64,000 nt of DNA from Albifimbria verrucaria (lineage: Eukaryota > Ascomycota > Sordariomycetes > Hypocreales > Stachybotryaceae). Position numbers and translations under genes: made by a program. This document shows, piece by piece, positions 46,480-56,226 of the stretch. The DNA is taken from the NCBI GenBank assembly GCA_020081605.1, contig JAHREC010000018.1, forward strand, positions 2,666,001 to 2,730,000, written 5' to 3'. The number at the start of each line of letters is the position of its first letter. The stretch's first letter is position 1. A model generated the notes under the pieces. The model was not told the DNA's origin, did not search any database, and was given only the letters and a program-made list of their open reading frames with translations.

Positions 46480-46812
46480 ATGTCGGCCAACATCAACAAC
46501 CCCAGCGCTGCTTCCTGTAAGAACAACCTCAAACACTCCCCATCATAGCCCATCAATTGACCAATCAACACAGTCCTCTCAGTGGCAGACCGCAAGCATG
46601 TCCAAGGGTTGATTTCCAACGCTCAGCAGTCGAAACAGCAACCCAAGCACAGCCAAGACCGCATAGAAACTGCCTCTGTCGCCTCGGTCTCGTCCACATC
46701 AGCCTTGCTGAAGAAGAGCGACAAGCCTAAAGCCAGCTCCACCAGCGAAAACTTGGACCCCAAGAAGCTGCAAGGACAGGGATTCATGTCCCAAATTCGA
46801 TTCACCATGTAA
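46480..46812 (+). CDS. Small unknown protein, 91 residues
   Basis: Not recognised. Two exons joined over a clean 57-nt intron (46517-46573, GTAAGA...ACACAG) give 91 residues with no frameshift. The start context is CACCATGTC. The protein opens MSANINNPSAASFLSVADRK, continues with HVQGLISNAQQ, is rich in Gln, Ser and Lys (QSKQQPKHSQD; SVASVSSTSALLKKSDKPK), and ends in a hydrophobic KKLQGQGFMSQIRFTM, which looks like a short conserved motif. No signal peptide or membrane helix. The TATA box, CA-rich leader and a hairpin 22 bases after the stop suggest a regulated, well-expressed mRNA. A stress or development protein is a guess. It converges with ASK1. Confidence 0.7.
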
Positions 46813-47210
46813 AACTCGCGCCCTAACGACACGGGTGTGCTCGTTCTATGAGCGAGCACACAATTGACTTCATTTGTTCATGGATCTCATTCAAGATGCC
46901 GGGCTCGAGTGGGGCTCGAGACCCGGCTTGGTGTTAATGGCATGGAATGTCGGCGTTGACTGGGACTTGTTGCTGAATGCAATTGGATTAGATTACTGGA
47001 TTTTGTACTGCCTACCACTGCTTTTCATGTTGTTGGTTTCCAGATGGGGTTTCTGGAATTCGGAAAGCAAGCATTATCAAAGGCCGTTTTAGTTGAAAAC
47101 CTGCGTTGGGGTTGAGTGTACCCGACAAGTGTCCATAGGACGGAGAATTAGTTCACTGGTCTATAGAACACCTATAGAGGTACAGATTATTGTTCCCACA
47201 CATGACTGCT
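46813..47210. other. 3' region between the 91-aa gene and ASK1
   Basis: No gene. It contains a perfect 9-bp inverted repeat at 46835-46861 (loop 9 nt) and a second CTCGAG-centred repeat at 46902-46921. Confidence 0.5.
46835..46861 (+). promoter_or_regulatory. 3'-UTR hairpin after the 91-aa gene
   Basis: GTGTGCTCG (46835-46843) pairs with CGAGCACAC (46853-46861) around a 9-base loop, starting 22 bases after the stop codon. It may stabilise or control the mRNA; this is inference. Confidence 0.5.
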
Positions 47211-48613
47211 TCAGAAACTATCATTGAGTATATCTTCGTTCATCTTCACCATCGTCGGACTGTATTCCGACGAGTCAGGATCTGCTCCCGCATCAAGAAG
47301 GATGTCGTCAACGATCCTTTTACTAGCCTCACGAGCTACAAGAAAACCTGTTAATCAGCAGCACCAAGTTGGGATGTTCATTTTGTGTACTTACCAGGTG
47401 TCTGCAACAGCTTGGAGGAGGCAACGCAAACTGAATAGTCTTGGGTGGGCTCATGCCTGCGTACAGATCATCATCCTCCCTTCGTCGCTTTCGTAGTCAA
47501 TCTCGTATCGCTGTCTCGTATCCGAAATGGTGCTATCATCTGCGGCAAATACGTCTCGCGACTTCTTGCCTGTGTTGGGGTCTGCACGCTGACACCCGGT
47601 GTCCTAGGACCCTGAGTCGCCGTTACTAATCGTTGGCGTGCATTGCTCTTGAAAGGTGACATGAAGGCTTCGCTTCGAAGGGTCGGCACAGCCATCTCTG
47701 GAGACGACATGGGAGAGTCTTGCCACGCTGGTGCTTCTTTACTCTTCTCCTTGCCTTTTGCAGGGAGATGCGGAGGGCTGGCTTGTGGGGAGTGGCCTGA
47801 AGTCGGTAGTTTTTATCGAGCATACGATGGAGCAGGGGTCTTTATGTTTCTGTGGCGATTGCTCGTTTGGATCCTCGCGCAGTCCTCTTGGCGTCATTGA
47901 CATGTCTGGTAGACGAGCAGTGCGCTGAGCGAAAAGGACGGTCGAGTCTTCGTCGTCCTCGAGGACAGTTGTCTGATCCGGTTCGTCATAAGTCCCCTGC
48001 ATCTTACGTTTCATTGCTTCATAGGGAGACTCTAGGCTGGCAAATTGTGTCTTCACGGTCTTAGTCGATGGTGGACGAGGAGTGCTCCCCGTAAGTTCCT
48101 CGTCGTCCAGAAGCGACTCATCCCCATGCTCCATTGAATGATCTTCCCGGGTAGTACCGGTAACATCTTCAAGCTGGGTAGCCGTGTAATCAGTGGTGAT
48201 GTCGTCTCTCATGGCTGTGCTCTCTTCAGGCATGGTACTTTCATCGTCATTGACAAGCTCCTCGTATCCCGAAAGTGAGACATTGGCTGATGCTTCAAAA
48301 ACTGCTTCCAGAACTGCAAAGTACGTCAGCAACTTGGACTTGACTTGTGCATCTTTGGGTACGAACCTTGGAAGCTTCCCACACCGCTTTGGAATGCTCG
48401 CCGTACTGCTCAACAAGAGGTAGGATGTTGGTGGTGACGATCCGATGCGCCTTGCTGAAATTGTGGTCGATTTCTGTTCTCTTTGTCAGGGCCACAAATG
48501 CCTAGTATTAGCTGTGCAGACTCACCTTGAAGAGTGAGCGTGATGGACTGCTCCAGCTTCTCCAGCTCTTCCGTCAGGGACAGATTGCGTGCAGCCGCAC
48601 TTGGGCGAGCCAT
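47211..48613 (-). CDS. ASK1: DASH complex subunit Ask1 (six frameshifts)
   Basis: Subunit of the DASH/Dam1 ring that couples kinetochores to spindle microtubules. The start MARPSAAARNLSLTEELEKLEQSITLTLQ is at 48613. Introns are 48474-48525, 48314-48366 and 47336-47394. The Ask1 core reads EIDHNFSKAHRIVTTNILPLVEQYGEHSKAVWEASK, then FWKQFFEASANVSLSGYEE. The middle is acidic and Ser/Thr-rich with several S/T-P sites, as expected for a Cdk-regulated protein. The C-terminus has DDDLYAGMSPPKTIQFALPPSK and LLQTPAREASKRIVDDILLDAG, ending NDSF. Missing bases (mostly C or T runs) are inferred near 48300, 47830, 47745, 47555, 47485 and 47430; corrected length is 414 residues. This is the most error-dense gene, but each change keeps the family sequence intact. 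Confidence 0.92.
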
Positions 48614-49088
48614 TGTGCTACCTCAGGACGCCGCTCAAGCAGTCCCAAGCCAAAATGAGTCTATAACTTGGTGTTTAGGTACACGTCTGAGCAACAAGCC
48701 GATAACTTGAAGCCCTGGACTTGCTGTGGTTGAATTTACGCGTAGGGATCGCGATGAGGGGCAGAATTGGTTCCAAATAGTGAGTGAATGCTGTTGGCGG
48801 GGCATGTCACTGCCTAACGCGTGAAGTATGTCAAGTCCTTGTTAGGTTGTTTCTGAGGTACTTTTACCACCCAATCAAGAATTAAGAGACGCCTTGTCTC
48901 GCATCAAGCGCAGATCTGTTTGCCCAGGCCTATCGTTAAACTGTGAGCACGACATTTCGTCAGCCTTTAAGATCTCTTAAATGATCATCTAAATTGATAA
49001 AACGTCACAATGGACAAGTCAAATGCATGATTTCTTCATGGTAATGGCTGCGTATAACATGATCAATCCGCTTTCACATATATGCAAA
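48614..49088. other. Spacer between GCP6-like gene and ASK1
   Basis: A 475-bp AT-rich gap between two minus-strand genes; it serves as the ASK1 promoter. No other feature seen. Confidence 0.5.
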
Positions 49089-52000
49089 CTAGCGCTTCAC
49101 GTAAAACCCAGACATATCCAGTTTCAACAACAATTGTGCGATCTTATTATCGTCACCAATGCCGTCCTCTATCGTACCGTCTGCTTTATCCTTGCTCTTA
49201 CTGCTTGTATGTGACTTCTCTGTCAATCCTCGGCAGACGGTCAAAAATATCTGGACCTTCTTTTTGAAGTCCCGATACAACTGAGATATCCTCGTTGTAG
49301 GGTCTGCATCGTCACCTCTTCCCAAACCCCACAGCCTAGCTTGCTTCACGTACAACAGTACGATGCAGAATATCTCCTCAAGAAGCGCTAGGACTGGCTG
49401 TTGTCGTTTTTAAGGAAAAGTGCTCGCATGATTTGATCGACGATGTGTGAGTGGTAGGCTTGAAGTTGGCCAGGGCTGTCAAGTTTCTCTGACGACACGT
49501 CGAGAGAAGGCTCTGCCAAAGCCGCCTCCACCTCTGCAAGTTTGTCTTCAAACTTCTGCCACGGAATGGCGACTCCAGTATCCATGAAGTAAGCCGAGAT
49601 GCCACAGACAAAGTGGCGCGCTTCGAACGCAAACCTATGTGACACATCACCTGCATCTTCCCAAGGTGACCCTCTTGCTGTTACATCACGAAACAACTGG
49701 TTGATAACGTAGAGCATGCGTAGTAACCGTAACAGGTGCTTGAAGATGCGGTCATACTGTATCAGTGTAATCGGGGTAATGATCGAGGTCAGGGCTGCCG
49801 GCGTTTTATATGAGAGACGAAGGAAATCCAAAGCCTCAAGCGAATCCGGATTCATGCAGCGGTCGATCTCTTCTGGTGAAAGATCACGTACTGCGAAACT
49901 CAAATGGCCTGGTAAGTCTGCCGACCCAGCAGCCTTACTTTCGACACCCCAGCCCATTTGATGTTGGTGGGACTCAGCAAGCACACCCATCAGTGCCAGT
50001 CTCAACTCCGAGCTTGCAGGAGGCCATGTATCTCGGCCTCCAAGTCTCAGTCCCATAACCGCACCGGTCCGGACGGATCCACGTCGTGTTTCCGCTGTCT
50101 CTAGCTCAGGGTCGAAAAGCGCTTGCGATAAACGACTACAAAGTTGCCGTTGCCGAGCATCTGGAAATCACGCTGTATTTTTAAGTGAGTACGTAGATCG
50201 TGGTTCTGAAATAGAAGCTTCAAGCTCTCTCGGTTGATAATCTGGGCTTGTGTCGAGACTATACCACCAAACGACAAGATGGGCAGCAGTGACCAACGCG
50301 GCGTGGATGTTGGGCTAATTCCATGCGCCCCGTGGGTATCCTGTAACCGTTGCCGAACTATCTGTCCGAGTGAGCTTTGATCGTTGACACTACTAACAGG
50401 TTGATCAAGAGCGTTCATGGATGCCGTCAGCTTGTTTTCGATTTGATCTTTCTCAAATCCAAAGAATCCCAACGGTTCACTAGCTCCGAACTGGGGTATT
50501 TGTTTACCGAACTCGTCAGAATTCTTAGTATCGGATTGATATCGCCGTACAGCATCCAACAGACTGTTGCGATACACAGCTACACGGCTTTCAAGTTGGG
50601 TTATCTGATCCCAGTCATATAGCCAGGCTGCCTTGGGAGGGTGGTTGGACTCTATCATATCCCAACGCGCCAATGCATTCTCTCGATGGGATGAGCGTAT
50701 GAACCGCAAGTTCTGGCCTGTCTCGAATATCGACTCCGCGAGCTCTTCAGGTATGAAATTTGGTATCTTACTTCGGTCGAGATGGAAGTCAACCTCCTCT
50801 ACTTCCTCGCCAAAGTCATCAACAAACGTTTGAGCCTGAACTTTGACGAATCCCTTTGCTTGCCCAACGTTTGACTTGGCAAGGAGTATGCCGTCCTCTC
50901 TTCTCGTCCCAATCCATTCTTCGACAAACTCGATCCAAGGTCGCGAGACCCGCTGTAGCACCTCGCGCATTATTTCAGAGCAGGCATCGTCATTGAAATC
51001 GGCGGAAGAGGCGTGCTCGAAGACAAGCGTCATCAGATCCTCGTCGGAAACGTTGCGTTTGAGCCGTTCTGTTAACGCTTGCAAAGGGTCGAGGACAACT
51101 ATAATTCCTCGAACGGTAGACTGCAGTTGCAGTAGAGAATGAGGATTGTGCTTTTCCACGGCTACATACTCCTGGACGGCTCGGATAACCTCTTCGATGG
51201 CACTGGCTAGTGCAACCCCGCAACGGCTTGCACGAGAAGCATAAGTAGATTGGAGAAACGCGCGTAAGCTCAGAAGCGTGGAGCCGCACTTGAGGCACTG
51301 TTTTTCAAGATGCTGAAGAACATCCCGCGAATAGCCCGAGATGCGCATCTTGGGCAGGACGGGCTTGAAGAACAGCGTCTGCGGATCTTTCCGAAAGAGA
51401 GCAGATTCATACCCGAGAGATAAAGCAAGCAACGAGGAAAAATAAGGCTTGGTCTTGATGACAGGAACATCGTGGTTTGCGAAAGCCAGAGGGTCGTTGG
51501 AAGCGCTGAGCAGGGCATCGTAAACGCCAGGGCCAGCCTCGCTAACTAATGCCGGCTTGTGTGTCAAGGAGTTGAGGCAAGGAAGTCGTCCCATGTTCTG
51601 TATAGGCGCCTGTGGTCCGACGAATTTTCCAGCTGCGTCCATAGGTCGACGGATGCATCATCATCATCCGTTGTGATCTCTGGCTCTGATAGTGGTTTCT
51701 CAACTTGCTCTGACACTGCGGGTGTGTCCTCTTTAGCTACGAGAATCGGCAGCTTGAAGAAGCCATCCTTGTCTGTTGCGACAGAATCGAGGGTAAAGAG
51801 CTCCGAAGCTGGGCCCTGACGAGATCCTGTGTTTGGTCAATGATGTCCTGTGAGACCGAAGCAAAGCAGTGAGGAAATATACCTGGTTCTTGAGAGAAGA
51901 ACGAAGTGATGGGTTGTGTGTCCAGGTCCTCTAGCCACTTCGATGTCTGCCAGAAGTCTGGAACAGCAAAGACGTCTGCCTCCGCAGTGCTATTTGCCAT
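49089..52000 (-). CDS. Gamma-tubulin complex component, Spc97/Spc98 family, probably GCP6 (three frameshifts)
   Basis: Microtubule-nucleating complex subunit at spindle pole bodies. The ATG at 52000 starts MANSTAEADVFAVPDFW. Intron 51827-51882. The GRIP1 region includes KPYFSSLLALSLGYES, LPKMRISGYSRDVLQHLEKQ and a long helical domain. GRIP2 includes LKLLFQNHDLRTHLKIQRDFQMLGNGNFVV, then GAVMGLRLGGRDTWPPASSEL, SHRFAFEARHFVCGISAYF, and the C-terminal FLKKRQQPVLALLEEIF, DFKKKVQIFLTVCRGL and LLLKLDMSGFYVKR ending at 49089. Missing bases are inferred near 51565, 50118 and 49410 (AAAA); restored length is 952 residues. The last change matters: without it the ORF stops at 49388 and the final ~90 residues look like a separate gene. 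GCP6 is preferred over GCP4/5 for the long N-terminal extension, but this is not certain. Confidence 0.88.
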
Positions 52001-53148
52001 AGTTGCATTTTTTCTTTCCGTAACAGAAAGGTGCGGTTGCGATGTCGAGCGCTCCAGGCTTCACAAAGTAGTTATTGTCACGAGGGATGAAGTCCGTTGA
52101 CAACGCGACGCGCCGAAACGAATTGGCTAGGCTGACGGGACAAGTGTGTTATGCTATGGTGTTGAGTGAATTAGCCTGTGTTTAGGTACCTACTCAAGCA
52201 CTATCAGGTGCTGAAAGAAACGCCTACGGATGCGCTAACTGCCAGTGCTCCAAGCAGGCAGTTTGGCACTGTCACATGTTCGCTAAACTCAGCCATATAG
52301 TGTCCTTTTTGGTAATTCTTTTGAACAAAAATCTACAGAAAACCAAAGCAGAATCTGATCTCATTGTATCGAAAATGGAATGTTAAGCCGTGACATGTAT
52401 TTTTGGCATTCATTTTGACCATGCCTATCTGCTGTAGGCAAGTAGGAACGCCAAGGTGCGTTCAACCCCATTCCGTTGGCTTTCTATTCCTATGGAAGAA
52501 GCACCACTACACTTCGTTATAAGAGACTTGACATCACCGCTCAAGCTTGGCTACTCTCTCACCGAAATGACTTATGTGTATGGCCTCATGAATAAGGTCG
52601 TCGATATTATCGACATGAGCCACCGAGTTGTTGCTTTCAAAAACTGGGGGCGCGTGAACATGACAGTGAATTTGCCATTGTTGCGAATCCGACTAGTAAC
52701 TGGGTTGCAGACAACCTCCAACTGGGTAAAGAAGAAATGGGATTTCAGGTCAACGCCATGTCAAATTTGGGGCATGTTTCCTTAAGATGATGAGATCAAG
52801 TCCAACTTCACCGATGAAAACAAATCACCTTAAGTACTGGTCGCCATTGTATCATCTATATTCGACAAGTAGGTGGTGAATACTGAGGCCAAAGGTCTTT
52901 ATACAGCCATCAACTGTTTTCTCTTGCATGCACGATAGAAACCCAGCATGATTTAAGATATTTAATATTGTATATCATTCTCAGTCAGCTCTAGTGATTT
53001 AACACCATATTCCCGAAACTCCATGCTATGTTCAACAAGTCCCTTTAACGTTTTGGTATGTAAGTAGTCCTCAATACACTCATATCCGCCCCATAGGTCA
53101 ATGTACCCATCGAAGCACCACACCAAGCCTGGTGAGTGTGCCATCCTA
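52001..53148. other. Spacer containing one unrecognised ORF
   Basis: This spacer is upstream of the GCP6-like gene and 3' of the TBC gene. Apart from the plus-strand frame at 52492-52833 no coding signal was seen. Confidence 0.5.
52492..52833 (+). pseudogene. Unrecognised ORF or gene relic (two frame breaks)
   Basis: I cannot name a family. From the ATG at 52492 a frame reads MEEAPLHFVIRDLTSPLKLG, then GYSLTEMTYVYGLMNKVVDI and SHRVVAFKNWG. After the GGGGG run at about 52647-52651 a neighbouring frame continues with protein-like sequence (REHDSEFAIVANPTSNWVAD; LGKEEMGFQVNAMSNLGHV), and after about 52790 a third with DDEIKSNFTDENKSP to the stop at 52833. One missing G explains the first change, as in other genes here; the second needs two missing bases or one extra. 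The composition is normal for a folded protein of about 113 residues. It could be a small gene, the end of a decayed larger one, or an exon of a gene whose start I cannot see. Confidence 0.35.
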
Positions 53149-56100
53149 TCACCTCCTCCATCCCCAGAATCCTCCACCCGTTGTGGCGGCGTTGGAGGTC
53201 GCTGTCACTGGTTTGCCATTATTCTCGTTTATAGTTGCCGGTCCTTGTGTGGCGGCGCGTCCGAATTTGCCAGCTGCACCTGCAGCCGATGCCCTTGGAA
53301 GCCATCTACTGCGGGTGAACTCATGAGTTTTCGAAGAGCCTCAAGCTTCTGTTTTGCTTCCTCCGCTTCCTGTTTCGCCATAGCCTCGGCTGTCTTCGCT
53401 TGTGCCAGCTCCAGGAGCAGATCTTCGTTATCGTTGTTTGTGATTGGTGGAGTTGACATAGCTGTCAAACTCGGCTCTCGAGATCGTGACGAGACGCGCC
53501 TAGTGAGGCCTCCAGCTTTGGAAGGCGTAGATCTACTACGCCCAAGCTTGAATTCTCTGAGTCCCCGCCGCCGCCGCTTCTGGCTGGCCATTCCGAGTCT
53601 GCTTCGCGATGCAGTGTATCATTCGTAGAGCTCGACGAAGCGGTTCTCCCCGCATGGTATGCATCTGCTTCTCTAGCCTTTGTTTGTCTTGGTGCAGTAT
53701 CCTGACATGGCCATGGCTTTCTCGCAACTGCTCCTTGAGTGTTGTCATCTCTTGGTTCAAATCATGCACCTGGCGACTGAGGTCTTGCGTTTGAGATTTG
53801 GCACCAGCCAGCTGGTCTTTAGTTTGCGCCAACTCATCCTGAAGTTGTTGCTTCGAATGCGTCATTACGGAAGATCGACGTTTCTTGCCGTTTGTCTCAA
53901 AACGACTTTCCACAAGCTCAAGTAGTTCGGAAAGATCTTTGGTAGAAGGGATCTGGTCCACTTCAAATGCCGCTTTGGTTCCATCCTCAGTTGTGGATAG
54001 GCTTCTTGCCTCGTCCTCGTCGGCACCATCGATCGTTTGTCCGTCTGGGACCTCTCTCGTCTTGTCTTCGGAGGATGACTCGCTGTCGCCCGCTCGTTTT
54101 CTTAAACCATTCAGAAGTGATTGCACCGCCCTGCGATCCTCTTCTCGCTCTTCTTGCTCGCGCTGGAGTTGATTGGCCAAGAGTGTGTGATTTCGTTGCA
54201 GCTCACTCAGTGCAGTCAACAAATCCTCAATCTGACTATGCAGATATCTATCTTCGGTGGTCTTGACATTAGCAGTCGATTTAGGTGCGACTGGTGTAGA
54301 TTCGCGGGTTGGCAAGTTCTCGTCAGCATTGGTCGAGTCTCGCGATAAAGATGTCGCGTCTGTAGATGTCGAGCTGGCGACACTGGCTGAGCTGGCCTCC
54401 ATCGAATTCAGAGTCGAAGCAAGGCTCTGCTTCGATGTGCTGCGACGGAGCATACTCAAGGGTCGTGAAGGGGCAGTTAGTGTTGGGCCAAGTGTTCGGG
54501 GAGACATGACACTCGAGGTCGCCCAGATGCGACCAAGAAAGCGGGTTGCCGCCGTAGTGATGGCCGAAGCTCGAGACGCATTGACGGTTGCGACCAGCGA
54601 TTCCCTGTACCCCTGTTCCAACTGTGACAGCTTCTCCCTGGTAACCACGCTACTCAGCCCAACGAAGTCATGGACAAATTCGTCAGCATTGTAGTGATAG
54701 CAGTCCCACAATCCCCGAGACAGGAGAAGCTGCATCACATCCTCCAATTCCCCACAGGCCAGCAATCTCGCCTCATTTTTCTGCATAAGCGAGAGCGCAA
54801 CTCGCATGAGGGTCTCCGATGCACCCTCTGCAAAAGGACATCGTAGATGCGAAACAGCATTGGCAGTGGGCACGTTACGGCAAAAAGCTGAGGAACCACT
54901 GTGAAACGTAGGCTGGATCCACTTGAAGCTCTTCGAGGTGTGCGGATAGAGCTGGGAGAAATACGCGCAATAGCTCTCGGAATTGGTATATGCGGACGTG
55001 CAATCCTGACAAGTCGGGCAGAAAACAGGCGCGTAAATCGTATCGTTCCATAAGTCTACAATTGTTAGCATAATCTTCCGAATTTCAGGCCGCAATTGCT
55101 GAGCATGATCAGGTAAGCTTACCGAACCAAGACGCAAAATGCCTGTTTGTCTGGCATATGCATTAGGAGTGGTCCAACAAGAAAGGCAAGCCCCTGACAA
55201 TAGCCAATCTTGGTATCATAGAGACTGAATGACTTGAGAACGCGGCCCAGCATACGTTGGCCATCGCCTTCAGGATCGCGGAACATGTCAACACCTGGAA
55301 AACTGCGGCCAAGATCCTTGCCGATTATGAATTCGTATGGGCTCGACTCTCCACAGAAACGCTCGTATTGTTCCTCCAAAAGCGCATCGCGGGCGCCTGA
55401 CATGCTCTGCCAGACAACTCCTCTGAGTGGCGGCGGAATTCCTTTTCGGATCTTGTTTGATAATAACGTAGGCAGGCGAGCGGCTGTCTGTTGGTAGTCC
55501 TTGACTAAAGCAGAGTAGAATTCGAGATCGGTCATGGGAGGTGGAGGCAGCATTGAGTAACGCAGGGCTGGAGGCGTCGGGCCGTTGACCATCTGCCGTA
55601 ATTGTGCCATCGAGGGCGGGCGTGGCTTGTTCATGTTGGGCTTGTCGACGGGCTGGACTTTGATGCTCTTCGGATTAGTAGCCAGCTTCGCATTTTCCTG
55701 TTCCAACCGTGCCAACAGTAAGGCGGTTGACTGTATCAGTGTTGGTTAGCTGCAAGGCTGAGATGAGACGCGATTGGCATACATTATCGGCTTCGTCCTC
55801 CTTGGCCTGCTCGTCCTCCGTCTTCTCTAACTCTGCCCAGTTCACTTCTTCTTGGTCGTCTGAGGAGTCATCGTCATCATGTTGGTAAATCCCGAGCTCA
55901 TCTTGGAGGCTTCTAGCGGGATCTGGTGAGAGTAGGGTGGCCGTCGATCGGGTTCGCGTGGCCGTCTTTTCGTCCATCGCATCGATTTGTTTCGTGGGGG
56001 TTATCGAGGATATATCGGTGCCCGTCACGACCAAGATGTCAGGCACCGGTTCAGAGCAGACAGACGTGTCCACGGTCAGGGCGGGTGGTTCGGAGAGCCG

Positions 56101-56226
56101 TACAGTGACCAGCGAGTCGTGTGTCATTCTCGGGGAGGTCTCCGTAGCATGCTGGCTTGTCACCGAAGTTCGTTTGGGAGTCGAGGGTTCATGGTCCAAG
56201 CTGGACCGTATCTCGCCGTGGTCCAT
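53149..56226 (-). CDS. TBC-domain Rab GTPase-activating protein, Gyp5-like (five frameshifts)
   Basis: RabGAP that switches off Ypt1/Sec4-type GTPases in ER-Golgi or exocytic traffic. The ATG at 56226 starts MDHGEIRSSLDHEPSTPKRT. The N-terminal part is acidic and disordered. Introns are 55731-55782 and 55056-55122. The TBC domain runs from LLSNKIRKGIPPPLRGVVWQ through the arginine-finger block (RSFPGVDMF), GRVLKSFSLYDTKIGYCQGLAFLVGPLLMHM (YxQ glutamine finger), LRACFLPDLSGLHVRIYQF and LFRIYDVLFAEG. A Ser/Thr-rich linker and a long coiled coil follow (53700-54250 and 53330-53450), ending GGGFWGWRR, like other fungal Gyp5 proteins. Missing bases are inferred near 54880 and 54830 (T runs on the coding strand), 53655, 53548 and 53310; restored length is 987 residues. 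Confidence 0.9.

Noticed and set aside
49089..49355. Separate small gene downstream of the gamma-tubulin complex gene
   Set aside because: Its sequence is the C-terminal end of the GCP domain, split off only by one missing A near 49410, so it was merged into that gene.
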